From: Streptomyces sp. HUAS 15-9
GTDB taxonomy: Bacteria; Actinomycetota; Actinomycetes; Streptomycetales; Streptomycetaceae
Direction: 5' to 3'
DNA: 64,000 bases
NCBI RefSeq assembly: GCF_025642155.1
Contig: NZ_CP106798.1
Span: 248,001 to 312,000, forward strand
The position numbers and the translations under genes were made by a program. The notes below the pieces were generated by a model. The model made no database searches. It had not been told where the DNA came from and saw only the letters and a list, made by a program, of their open reading frames with translations. This document shows positions 49,101 through 56,937 of this stretch, piece by piece (within the stretch, counting starts at the first letter, position 1; every line of letters starts with the position of its first letter).

Positions 49101-49810
49101 GGTGAGGCCATCGGCAGGTCGGCGTACCAGTCGTAGAACGAGGAGATCGTCCCGCCGATCATCGACAGGTACCGGGTACCGGCCGCGTACGAGGCCATGG
49201 ACATCGCCGGGATCGGGGAGAAACCCACGATGCGGTCGGGGCCGTACCGCTTGACCGTGTGCACCTGCGCCGCCGCCACCAGTTCGGTCACTTCCTGCCA
49301 GCCGCAGCGCACGAAGCCGCCCTTGCCACGCGCCCGCTTGTACGCGGCGCGCCGCTCGGGGTCCGAGGTCAGCCACTCCCACGCCTCCACCGGGTCGGGG
49401 TGCCGCGCCTTCGCCCGCCGCCACAGTTCCAGGAGCGGGCCGCGCACATACGGGCAGCGGATGCGGGTGGGCGAGTAGGTGTACCAGGAGAACGACGCAC
49501 CGCGCGGGCAGCCCCGCGGCTCGTACTCCGGCGAGTCGGGGCCGACGGACGGATAGTCGGTGGCCTGGGTCTCCCAGGTGATCAGTCCGTCCTTGACGAA
49601 CACCCGCCACGAGCACGATCCGGTGCAGTTGACCCCGTGTGTGGAGCGCACCTCCCGGTCGTGGCGCCACCGCTCGTGGTAGAACTCCTCCGCCTCCCGG
49701 CCGCCCTCGCGGTACAGCATCCGCCGGTCGGGTGACTGCGTACCGGGGAAGAAGTACTGCGCGGCACGCATCAGCCGTTCCGTCGCGGCATCGGTTCGGT
49801 CGGAGTTCAC
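46115..49810 (-). CDS. narG: Respiratory nitrate reductase alpha (Mo) subunit
   Basis: 1231 residues from GTG 49810, chosen for the GAGGAGG site upstream; the frame extends to 50002 but is not NarG-like there. The N-terminal 4Fe-4S motif HGVNCTGSC lies near residue 53. Other NarG hallmarks: YEPRGCPRGASFSWYTYSP, GFSPIPAMSMASYAAGTRYL, WGTNLPITRTPDAHF and a C-terminal AYNRNGVVACRAVVSHRMPE. It reduces nitrate to nitrite on the cytoplasmic side with quinol electrons. No narK transporter is in the window. Confidence 0.97.
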   Translation of the reverse strand: MNSDRTDAATERLMRAAQYFFPGTQSPDRRMLYREGGREAEEFYHERWRHDREVRSTHGVNCTGSCSWRVFVKDGLITWETQATDYPSVGPDSPEYEPRGCPRGASFSWYTYSPTRIRCPYVRGPLLELWRRAKARHPDPVEAWEWLTSDPERRAAYKRARGKGGFVRCGWQEVTELVAAAQVHTVKRYGPDRIVGFSPIPAMSMASYAAGTRYLSMIGGTISSFYDWYADLPMASPQVFGDQTDVPESGDWWNAGYLIVWGTNLPITRTPDAHFMTEARYKGQKVVVVSPDYGDHTKFADDWLAAAPGTDGALAMAMGHVILTEFYRDRQVPYFTEYAKTYTDLPFLVRLRERDGGGYVPDKFLTAADLPGTDMEAAEFKTVLLDARTGGPAVPNGSLGFRWTSPDDSREPRWNLRLDGIDPLLSLHRRPDGEAVAVDLPRFDAGPGESGGVLRRGVPATRVGGHLVTTVFDLVLAQYGVAREGLPGEWPSGYDDADSPYTPAWQETITSVPAKAAARVAREFARNAERTDGRSMIAMGAGTNHWFHSDQIYRAFLSLVMLTGSQGVNGGGWAHYVGQEKVRPLTGWSHLAFGLDWQRPTRHMVGTPLFWLATDQWRYEAFPADTLASPLGQGRLAGRTLPDCNALAARLGWMPSHPTFDRNPLDVCDEAERAGKEVSDHVVDELKAGRLRFAAEDPDDPANFPRVLLIWRANLFASSMKGHEYMLRHLLGTDDAVTAAETPPELRPRDVNWREPAPVGKLDLSVAVDFRMTSTCLFSDVVLPAATWYEKYDLSSTDMHPFVHAFNPAIAPPWQTRTDFDIFHTVAAEFSRLAETHLGVRRDVIAAPLAHDTADEMAQPHGRVRDWKAGECEPVPGRTMPKLIVVERDYTKVAEKMAAVGPLLDRLGTTTKGLTWKPEEEIDYLRRHNGTVRGGVADGRPSIARDDQFCEAVLALSGTTNGRLAVESLRALEKRTGVELVDLAEERSGDRITFEDTRTQPRAVITSAEWSGTESGGRRYSPFTVNVERLKPWHTLTGRQHFFLDHDWMTEFGEQLPVYRPPLNMLAHFGDPTRSPDGRPELVVRYLTPHSKWSIHSEYQENLHMLTLFRGGPVIWMSPKDAEKIGVADNDWIEAYNRNGVVACRAVVSHRMPEGTVYMYHTIDRHLNVPKTETSGLHGGGDNSLTRLLIKPTHLIGGYAQFSYAFNYIGPTGNQRDEITVIRRRAQEVEF

Positions 49811-50242
49811 GCCATTCGCCTCCTCGGGGAGCGCTGTGCGTCCCGCATGCCCTGCGCGTTTCCCGGCCGTCGGGTGTCGTGACCACCATGCTTGTCGGCA
49901 CCGGGGCAAACACACCGACACTCCGTCAGCCCGCGTGAAACCAACACCGATGGGACAGTCCCACATGGCCATGAGCAGCGGGCCGACGCCTGGGCCGCCC
50001 AAGGGGCGATACGACGGGGAGCGGGTGCGCGGACATGCGGTACATCAGTCCCGTCCCCCTGTCAGGCCTACGCGCTGGTGCTCGGCGCTCCGGAGCACCG
50101 GTTGCACCACCTCATCGGGTCGGTACCGGCGTCCCACCGGCCTGCGGTGCTCCCTCCAGTGGCTCAATGTCGCCGGTCGGAGTCCGACTTGCGGTGATAG
50201 GACGGACAGAAAGGCCGCACACGCACAGAAGGGACGTCCGGG
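49811..50242. other. nar promoter region, no gene recognised
   Basis: 432 bases between divergent narG and the GAPDH remnant. It contains the 13-base palindrome TGGGAC-A-GTCCCA at 49951-49963, about 140 bases upstream of the narG start. The arms resemble DevR/OsdR half-sites, but the centre is three bases too short for the known consensus. No -10/-35 pair was convincing. Confidence 0.45.
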
Positions 50243-51023
50243 ATGCCGAAAGTCGCCGTCAACGGGCTCGGGCGCATCGGACGTGCCGCGCTGAAGATCC
50301 TGCACGAGGTGGAGGGCGTCGAAGTCGCCGCCGTCAACGACCTCATCGAGGCGGACAACCTCGCCTGCCTGCTCGCGCACGACAGCGTCTACGGCCGCTA
50401 CGGCAAGCCCGTCACCGTGAGCTTTGTCATCCTGTACGCGCCGGCACGGACGGAGACGGTCGCCACGGTCGTCCACCGGGTGAACCGGGCGCCGCGGGGC
50501 AGGCAGGTCATCTCCAGCGCGAGTTGCACCACCAACTGCATCACCCCGGTGGTCGAGGTACTGGACCGGCGGATCGGCATCGAGCGGGCGGTCATGTCCA
50601 CCGTGCACGCCTACACCGCGGGCCAGCGGCTCGTCGACGGCCCCGGCAAGGACGTCCGGCGCGGCCGTTGCGCGGGCGTCAACATGGTTCCCGCGACCAC
50701 GGGAGCGGCGCTGACCACCACGCGCGCTTCCCCAACTGGCCGGGCCTTTGGACGGCGTGGCGATCCGGGTACCCGTGCCGGTCGGTTCGATCGCCGACAT
50801 CACGCGGGTCACCGCCCAGCCCACCAGTACCCAGGAGGTCAACGACCCCTTTCGCAAGGAGGCCACGAGCGACCGCTACCGCGGCGTCGCCGAGGAGCCG
50901 TTGGTCTCCACGGACATCATCGGCGACCCCAGGGCCTCGGTTCCGAATCCAGGAGGGTCCAACCTCTTCGCCATGGCCCTGGCCAACTTCCCGGTGAGTC
51001 CCGCGTCAGCATCGACAACCTGA
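50243..51023 (+). pseudogene. Glyceraldehyde-3-phosphate dehydrogenase, degraded
   Basis: ATG 50243 begins a normal GAPDH: VAVNGLGRIGRAALKIL, NDLIEADNLACLLAHDSVYG. About 80 residues of the NAD domain are then missing before the catalytic SASCTTNCITPVVEVLD and STVHAYTAGQRLVDGP. After NMVPATTGAA the frame is lost near 50735. The continuation, DGVAIRVPVPVGSIADIT and PLVSTDIIGDPRASV, is in another frame and stops short of the expected C-terminus. Deletion, frameshift and truncation together make it non-functional. Confidence 0.88.
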
Positions 51024-51091
51024 TCGTCAAGGCGTGCGCCACCGCTCTCACCTGATCCGGCAAGCCGCCTTCCCCACGATCGGAGACAGCG

Positions 51092-51439
51092 ATGAACGAG
51101 TCCGTCTACCACCCGGCCACGCCCGAGATCGGCGCCCGCCGCGCCCAACTCGCCCCGGCCGTGAACGAAGCGTTCGAGAACTTCAGCCGCGCCGTGTTCG
51201 CCGACGGCGCGCTCCCCGAGAAGACCAAGCAACTCATCGCCGTGGCCGTGGCCCACGTCACCCAGTGCCCCTACTGCATCCAGGGGCATACCCGACTGGC
51301 CAGACGCAAGGGGAACAGCCCCGAGGAGATCATGGAGGCCATCTGGGTCGCAGCCGAGATGCGCGCCGGCGGCGCCTACGCTCACTCCACGCTCGCCCTG
51401 CACGCGATGAAGGAGACCTCACCCCACACCCAGGCCTGA
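51092..51439 (+). CDS. AhpD-like carboxymuconolactone decarboxylase-family protein
   Basis: 115 residues from ATG 51092. The redox motif TQCPYCIQGHTRLARRKG (CxxC followed by GH) is the AhpD signature and the rest is helical. Members act as thiol-dependent peroxidase partners or alkylhydroperoxidase-like reductases. It stands beside stress and anaerobic genes, after the GAPDH remnant. It is the clearest intact redox-defence gene of this segment. Confidence 0.92.
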   Translation: MNESVYHPATPEIGARRAQLAPAVNEAFENFSRAVFADGALPEKTKQLIAVAVAHVTQCPYCIQGHTRLARRKGNSPEEIMEAIWVAAEMRAGGAYAHSTLALHAMKETSPHTQA

Positions 51440-51480
51440 CCGCCGGCGAAGAGTCCGGCACTTCCCGTCCCACGCGGCGG

Positions 51481-52035
51481 TCACACGCGGTCGTAGACGA
51501 GGAGCCCGTCCTCGCGCAGCCGGGCGCCCGCCGTCGGACGGTGCCCGGTGAGCCGGCCGTCGTGGGCCAAGTGCCACACACGGGCGTGGCACGCGAGGAC
51601 GGCGAAGTCGGCGATGATCCGCCGATGGCAGCGCCACCACACGGACTCGGCGCACATCACGGCGGTACGGACGTCGGCCGCCTGGCGCAGCAACTCCCCC
51701 ATCGCCGCCAGGAAGTCCGGGTCGCGGGTGTAGCCCGCATATCCCCGGAAGGAGGCGTTCTCCCAGTAGACGTCGGGAGAATCCGGGGCCACTTTCCGAA
51801 AGCCGCCCAGCCGTTGCTCCCACCGGTAGTCGATCCCCTCCTCCGGCAGCCACCGCCGCAGTGCCTCCCGGCCCGCGTCCGGGTTGTGCCGACTGCCGGG
51901 CGCGGTCCGTACATCGACGACGGCCCGTACACCGGCACCGTGCAGCAGCGCGGCCAGTTGTGCGTGTCCCTCGGTGCCGTGCCCGAACGTCAGCAGCGTC
52001 ACCACCGGTGCTGTCCCCGGCCGTTTACGGTGCAT
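51481..52035 (-). CDS. DUF488 family protein (long form)
   Basis: 184 residues from ATG 52035. DUF488 features: LTFGHGTEGHAQLAALLHGA at the start, VVDVRTAPGSRHNP, and a Cys-containing centre MCAESVWWRCHRRIIAD. The biochemical role of the family is not established. The start overlaps the end of the NDH-2-like remnant by 11 bases. A second, short-form DUF488 gene lies at 52180. Confidence 0.9.
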   Translation of the reverse strand: MHRKRPGTAPVVTLLTFGHGTEGHAQLAALLHGAGVRAVVDVRTAPGSRHNPDAGREALRRWLPEEGIDYRWEQRLGGFRKVAPDSPDVYWENASFRGYAGYTRDPDFLAAMGELLRQAADVRTAVMCAESVWWRCHRRIIADFAVLACHARVWHLAHDGRLTGHRPTAGARLREDGLLVYDRV

Positions 52036-52168
52036 CGCCCGCGTTTGGCGTCGGCGACGGTGACCTCAGCCTGCCGGTGGCCAACACGCGCCGCAGCAGC
52101 AACGCCACGTGCATGCCCCCGTGCCCGCCACCGACGATCCACGTCCGCGGCCGTGCCGGCCTGCGCAT
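52025..52168 (-). pseudogene. N-terminal scrap of an NDH-2-like FAD oxidoreductase
   Basis: A 47-codon frame from ATG 52168 reads RTWIVGGGHGGMHVALLLRR, the FAD-binding beta-alpha-beta start of a type-II NADH dehydrogenase-like enzyme (GGGHGGMxxAL), then ends in low-complexity sequence at TAA. The remaining ~400 residues are absent. It is probably a deletion relic, although a tiny expressed peptide cannot be excluded. Confidence 0.65.
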
Positions 52169-52179
52169 CGAGGCGCCGG

Positions 52180-52542
52180 TCACTGCTTCTTGGCCAGCCA
52201 TTCGGCCAGGACCGCGGCCTGGCTGTGGTCCACGTCCCGGGTGGCGGTCAGCAGCGTGAGCCTGTCGTGCGCGGCAATGTCCCGCAGATGCTCCGCGGCC
52301 TGCCGGTGTCCGGCATCGCGCAGTTCCGCCAGATAGCGGCGGCGGAACTCGGTGAAACGGCTGGGATCGTGGGCGTACCACTTGCGCAGATCGGTGGACG
52401 GGGCCACGTCGCGCAGCCACTCGTCCAGGTGCGCCTCCTCCTTGCGCATCCCCCGCGGCCAGACTCGATCGACCAGGACACGCTTGCCGTCGGCGGGAGA
52501 GCTCTCTTCGTAGACTCGCTGGTAGGTGATCTGCTTGACCAT
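52180..52542 (-). CDS. DUF488 family protein (short form)
   Basis: 120 residues from ATG 52542. The short DUF488 class is clear: RVLVDRVWPRGMRKEEAHLD, RDVAPSTDLRKWYAHDPSRF, LTLLTATRDVDHSQA. Family members are widespread near stress genes; the function is not known. It is separated from the long-form paralogue only by the oxidoreductase remnant. The upstream sequence has an unusually AT-rich TCCATTTTAT patch at 52623-52632 that may be part of its promoter. Confidence 0.92.
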   Translation of the reverse strand: MVKQITYQRVYEESSPADGKRVLVDRVWPRGMRKEEAHLDEWLRDVAPSTDLRKWYAHDPSRFTEFRRRYLAELRDAGHRQAAEHLRDIAAHDRLTLLTATRDVDHSQAAVLAEWLAKKQ

Positions 52543-52684
52543 GACGCCACCCTCCGAACCGGGTCGGCCGCCCCGGCCGGGAGCCGGTGGACGGCTCGTA
52601 CCGCACTGCATACGGTGATGGGTCCATTTTATCGGCCACCGCCCAGGTGCGACCGGTGCGACCATGACGTGGAGGAGGCCGAGC

Positions 52685-53500
52685 ATGCGCAGCAGCCGCC
52701 AGGCGACGCAGAAGCCCGACTTCCCCGCGCGCACCGCTCCCCGAACGGGCTCGCGGTGCGAACTCGACGCGGCGATCGCCACCTGCCGGGCCTGCCCACG
52801 GCTGGTGGCCTGGTGGGAGGAGGCCGCGCGGGTCAAGCGCAGGGCGTTTCGGGACTGGGAGTACTGGGCGCGTCCGGTGCCCGGATTCGGTCCGGCGGAC
52901 GCACCGTTGGCGATCGTCGGTCTGGCTCCGGCCGCGCACGGCGGCAACCGCACCGGGCGCATCTTCACCGGTGACCCGTCCGGTGACGCACTGTATGCCG
53001 CCCTGTACGACATCGGGCTGGCCTCCCAGCCCACCGCCACCCACCGGGGCGACGGGCTGGAGCCGTACGGGGTGCGGATCACGGTACCGGTGCACTGCGC
53101 TCCGCCCGACAACCGGCCCACCACCGGTGAGCGCGACACCTGCCGGCCCTGGCTCGCCCACGAGCTGGAACCGCTGCGGCCCAGCCTGCGGACGATCGTG
53201 GTGCTCGGGGCGTTCGCCTGGCAGGCGCTGCTGCCGGTTCTCGCGGAAGCGGGATGGCAGATGCCCCGCCCACGCCCGGTCTTCGGGCACGGCGCCGAGA
53301 CACTGCTCACCCGTCCCGGCGGCGGGCGGCCGCTGCACCTGGTCGGGGGCTACCACCCCAGCCGACGCAACATGTCCACCCGCACCCTGACCCCCGCCAT
53401 GCTCCGCGACGTACTGCGCCGCGGGGCCGAGGCCGCCGGACTCCCTCCACCGCACGCGACGACGCGGCGCTCACACCCGCCGCGCCCGTTCCCGCGATAG
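52685..53500 (+). CDS. Uracil-DNA glycosylase, family 5-like (UdgB)
   Basis: 271 residues from ATG 52685, supported by GAGGAGG nine bases upstream (ATG 52664 lies in front of that site). The family signature GLAPAAHGGNRTGRIFTGD is intact near 87, as is HLVGGYHPSRRN near 231. Cys ligands typical of the Fe-S cluster occur at CRACPRLV near 35 and at C145 and C154. It removes uracil and related deaminated bases. Deamination by reactive nitrogen species gives a reason for its place beside nar and nirK. Confidence 0.9.
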   Translation: MRSSRQATQKPDFPARTAPRTGSRCELDAAIATCRACPRLVAWWEEAARVKRRAFRDWEYWARPVPGFGPADAPLAIVGLAPAAHGGNRTGRIFTGDPSGDALYAALYDIGLASQPTATHRGDGLEPYGVRITVPVHCAPPDNRPTTGERDTCRPWLAHELEPLRPSLRTIVVLGAFAWQALLPVLAEAGWQMPRPRPVFGHGAETLLTRPGGGRPLHLVGGYHPSRRNMSTRTLTPAMLRDVLRRGAEAAGLPPPHATTRRSHPPRPFPR

Positions 53501-53558
53501 GCGATCGGCCGCCCCGGTCGACGGTGTCGACAGTGCGAGGCCGGGGTGGGTCGGTGGG

Positions 53559-56231
53559 TCATGGTCCGGCGACGATGGTGCCCATGGCGCCGCGTTCGGC
53601 GTCGGCCAGGCGGTGGGTGGTGAGGGTGTAGGTGCCGCGCTGGGGCAGGGTGAATTCCACGAAGCCGCCCTCGCCGGGCTGCAGGTCCAGTTCCTGGGCC
53701 GCTCCATGGGCGGGGTTTCCGGGCTTCAACTGGTAGGCCCCTTCCTTGAAGACGGTGTCGAACTGGGCGCCGACGACATGGAAGGCGCTCGGCTCGTTGG
53801 GCCCGGCGTCCACCAGCCACAGCCGGATGCGCTTCCCGGCCGGCACATGGATGGGAGCGTGACGGTACTGGTCGGCGTAGCCGTTGAACACGACCAGGTC
53901 CGGCTTCGCCGCGAGCAACTGCGACATGGTGGGCACACCGCCCTTCGCGCCGAGGTAGAACTCGGACTGCACCAGCACCTCCGATACGGCGACCCGGCCC
54001 AGCGTGGGCGGATCGATGATCACCGCGCCGTACATCCCCATGGCGAGGTGCTGGATCATCGGCGCGGTGGCGCAGTGGTAGAGCCAGGCTCCGGCGTGAT
54101 CGGCGCGGAACTGATAGGTCAGTTCGCCGCCCGGCGGGATGTCCCGCATGGCCGTGTCCGGGGCGACCTGGCTGGCGTGGAAGTCGATGGAGTGCGGCAT
54201 GTTCCCGCTGTTGATCACGCGCACGGTGAACAGGTCGCCGACCCGGCCGTGCAGTACGGGGCCGGGCACGGTGCCGTTGTAGGTCCAGACCCGCTGTCGT
54301 ACGCCCGGGGAGACCTCGACGGTGGTCTGCTCGACGCGCAGCGTCAGGTGGTGTTCGGTGCCACCGGGGGCCGGACGCAGGGTCGGGTCGTAGGGCCGCC
54401 AGGCCGGTGACGGGGACGCGTCCCTGCCGCTCATGTCCATGCCGGGCATGGACGGGTTCGGGTTCTGTCGGGTGGCCGCGCGCGGGGAGGTGGAGGTCGT
54501 GGTGCGAATGGTGAGGACCATGCCCGCGGCGCGGTGACCCGGAACCGTGCACCAGGCCCGTTCGTCGTGGGTGACGGTGCCCAGGTCGACGGTCTGCTTC
54601 CCGCCGGGCGCCAGCATCCTGGTGCCGTGCCGGCCGTCGAGGACGAGGTTGTGGCTCATCCCGCCGACGTTGTGCACGGTCACGGTCAGGTCGGTGCCCG
54701 GAGCGACGGTGATCGTGGAGGGCGTGACGCTGAACTCGTCCAGGGTGACCGACACCGGGACGCCGGATGTCGCCGTCGTGGCCGAACCGCTGGTCGCGTC
54801 GGTGGTGTGGCCGGACCAGATGCCGGTACCGGCCCCGATCAGGGCGAGAACTGCGATCACGGCGATCACGGACCCGACGGCGAGAGTCGTACGACCCGCC
54901 GGGCGCTTCCGCCGCACCGGTGCGTCGGTGGTGTCGCCGCCGGTGGAGGTGGCGGGTCGGCGGACTGCGAGCAGGGAGGCGACGACGAGCGCCGGGAACG
55001 AGCCGATCCCGATCACGACGAGGGTCCACGCCAGTACGCGTGGCCCGCCCGAGGTGGGCAGGGCCAGCAGCAGTACCCCGAGGTTGGCGAAGAGGGAACG
55101 CGGCACCCAGGCGTGCTCAAGCACCTCGGTCATCCGGCGGTTGCCGACGGGGCCGCCGCCGACCGTGACCGGGAGAAGGAAGGTCAGCGCGCCGGTCAGG
55201 ATCTGGGCAACCACGCCGATACCCAGCATGGGCACCAGGAGTCTGCCGAGCAGGCCGACGGCAGTCGCATTCCCCAGGGCGAGGCCGACGACGTCGACGG
55301 TCAGGGCGGCCAGCAGCCAGCCGGTACCGGCCAGGAGAGCCCCGGGTGCGGCCGTGCGCGGCGGCTTGACGCGCACCTCGGCGACGACGGGCCGCAGTGA
55401 GTACGCCACACCGGCGGTGTAGCCGCCCATGCCGACCGCGGCCGGCCAGTGCGCCGGCGTGAGCAGCCCGGACAGGAGCTCACCGGCAACCGCGACCGCC
55501 AGACCGATGACGGTGATCACCAGGACCTGCCGCGCGCAACGCGGCGCGGTGTCGGCCATGCGGGTGCGCAGGACCGCCGGCCAGAGCATGAACAGGGTGC
55601 CGACCACGACCAGGCCGAGCCAGCCCAGCAGGTTCAGGTGGGCATGGGCGAGAAGGAGGGCCTGCTCCCAGCGGGTCGAGCGCACCGCGCCGCCGGCCAT
55701 GAGCCCGCCCAGGGTCGCGCCGATGGCCAGGGCGGTGCCTGCGGCGACGTAGTACCACGCCACGATCCGCAGCCGCCCCGACCGACTCGCGGCCCGCGCC
55801 ATGCCGACCAGGCTGACCGTGTGCGCGATCACCGCGGTGATCACCAGGACGGCCCCGGCCACGGCCAGCCACGGCAGTCCCGCGGACATGCCGGTCAGGA
55901 CGGCGACCGCGCCGAGGTTGAATCCGGCCAACCGGGCGTGAGCCGGTCGTTCGGATCCCGGCCGTGCGTGCAGCAGTGCCTGGGCGAAGTGGCGGCTGTA
56001 GACGAACACGGCGTTGCTCGCCGCACCGAGCACCAGCAGGTGCAGCGCCAGCCATTGCGGCACGGCCACCAGGCGGTGCGCGGCCACCGCACAGACGGCG
56101 GCCGCGAGGTAGCCGGCGATCAGGCCTGCGGCCACGGCGTGTCGGCGGCGGCGCGACGAGGCACCTTCGGTCAGCGGCGGGCGCCGATAGCTCGGCACCG
56201 GATCCGGTCCATGGTCACTCAACCCGCTCAA
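53559..56231 (-). CDS. nirK: Fusion: polytopic membrane domain, cupredoxin, copper nitrite reductase (NirK)
   Basis: 890 residues from TTG 56231 (TTG 56222 is possible). Residues ~30-440 form about 12 membrane helices with LLAHAHLNLLGWLGLVVVGT. A membrane helix near 455 leads to a blue-copper domain (~480-570) with ligands in MSHNLVLDG and WCTVPGHRAAGM. The NirK part (~610-890) has HSIDFH (T1 and T2 His, catalytic Asp), WLYHC, QHLAMGM and FHVVGAQ, a complete T1/T2 set. Expected reaction: nitrite to NO on the outer face, with electrons supplied in cis by the cupredoxin. The membrane part is NnrS- or haem-copper-like. Confidence 0.92.
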   Translation of the reverse strand: MSGLSDHGPDPVPSYRRPPLTEGASSRRRRHAVAAGLIAGYLAAAVCAVAAHRLVAVPQWLALHLLVLGAASNAVFVYSRHFAQALLHARPGSERPAHARLAGFNLGAVAVLTGMSAGLPWLAVAGAVLVITAVIAHTVSLVGMARAASRSGRLRIVAWYYVAAGTALAIGATLGGLMAGGAVRSTRWEQALLLAHAHLNLLGWLGLVVVGTLFMLWPAVLRTRMADTAPRCARQVLVITVIGLAVAVAGELLSGLLTPAHWPAAVGMGGYTAGVAYSLRPVVAEVRVKPPRTAAPGALLAGTGWLLAALTVDVVGLALGNATAVGLLGRLLVPMLGIGVVAQILTGALTFLLPVTVGGGPVGNRRMTEVLEHAWVPRSLFANLGVLLLALPTSGGPRVLAWTLVVIGIGSFPALVVASLLAVRRPATSTGGDTTDAPVRRKRPAGRTTLAVGSVIAVIAVLALIGAGTGIWSGHTTDATSGSATTATSGVPVSVTLDEFSVTPSTITVAPGTDLTVTVHNVGGMSHNLVLDGRHGTRMLAPGGKQTVDLGTVTHDERAWCTVPGHRAAGMVLTIRTTTSTSPRAATRQNPNPSMPGMDMSGRDASPSPAWRPYDPTLRPAPGGTEHHLTLRVEQTTVEVSPGVRQRVWTYNGTVPGPVLHGRVGDLFTVRVINSGNMPHSIDFHASQVAPDTAMRDIPPGGELTYQFRADHAGAWLYHCATAPMIQHLAMGMYGAVIIDPPTLGRVAVSEVLVQSEFYLGAKGGVPTMSQLLAAKPDLVVFNGYADQYRHAPIHVPAGKRIRLWLVDAGPNEPSAFHVVGAQFDTVFKEGAYQLKPGNPAHGAAQELDLQPGEGGFVEFTLPQRGTYTLTTHRLADAERGAMGTIVAGP

Positions 56232-56238
56232 CCACCCA

Positions 56239-56255
56239 TTGATTTTTACAATACC
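56239..56255 (-). promoter_or_regulatory. AT-rich promoter element of the NirK fusion gene
   Basis: On the minus strand GGTATTGTAAAAATCAA lies 8 to 24 bases before TTG 56231. TATTGT is a plausible -10, giving a very short leader. The first 13 bases are identical to the element at 58514. Confidence 0.65.
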
Positions 56256-56350
56256 GATAGTAGAAACAAAGCCAGGGTACGGTGCGCCCTACGCGTTCGA
56301 CAGGGACGAAGGTCCCTTGGTCGAGCGGTGCTCCCGACACATGGGCCGTG

Positions 56351-56824
56351 TCAGGAACGGAGTGCCTCGCACACCCATCCCTCGGGTGTCCGCCCCACCT
56401 CGAGCAGCTCTTGCAGTTCGGCCTTGGCCTCCACGGTCAGCACCTGCTCGGTCTGCGGGTAGAGGATCTGCTCCTCCTTCGAGTTGTGGGCTGTCAGCTC
56501 TTCCTGGAGATCGCGCAGTAGGTCCGCAACGGATGCGCGTACGGTCCCGTCGCGCAGTTCGTCGTCGAGCGCGTCCAGGATCTTCCACATCTGCCCGTGC
56601 TCACGCACCATCACGAACACGGGCATGACCAGACCTGCCGCCCGCAGCGGCGGGAAGAGGAACTCCTCCTCCAGGTAGATGTGCCGGCGCAAGGCCGCCA
56701 CCGCGCGGGTGAGCGGCTGCGCATCCGGTGTGCCGCCGGCGATGGCGGCGGTGAATGTCTCGATGCCCTCATCGATCTCGTGATGCTCGCGCTCCAGCGC
56801 CTCGGCCACTGTCTCGATGCCCAT
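56351..56824 (-). CDS. Hemerythrin HHE-domain protein
   Basis: 157 residues from ATG 56824, with GGAGGG upstream. Four-helix hemerythrin ligands are present: LEREHHEIDEGIE near 11, LRRHIYLEEEFLFPPL near 48, VREHGQMWKIL near 75 and ELTAHNSKEEQILYPQ near 112. The di-iron site binds oxygen or NO-derived species; related bacterial proteins support Fe-S repair or NO sensing. It sits next to the NirK fusion, so a protective role is plausible. Confidence 0.94.
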   Translation of the reverse strand: MGIETVAEALEREHHEIDEGIETFTAAIAGGTPDAQPLTRAVAALRRHIYLEEEFLFPPLRAAGLVMPVFVMVREHGQMWKILDALDDELRDGTVRASVADLLRDLQEELTAHNSKEEQILYPQTEQVLTVEAKAELQELLEVGRTPEGWVCEALRS

Positions 56825-56937
56825 CGGGCCCTCCTGTCCATGGGCCGTCCCACCCAGGTGCGATCGGCCGTGTCTCGACTTCAATTGACACCAACTCTGC
56901 TGTTCACACCGCAGCGTTGGTCGTACGACTGCGCGTG

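Noticed and set aside
56842..56853. TGGGCCGTCCCA before the hemerythrin gene as a DevR/OsdR site
   Set aside because: Not fully symmetric, very close to the start codon and common by chance in GC-rich DNA; kept only as a remark.
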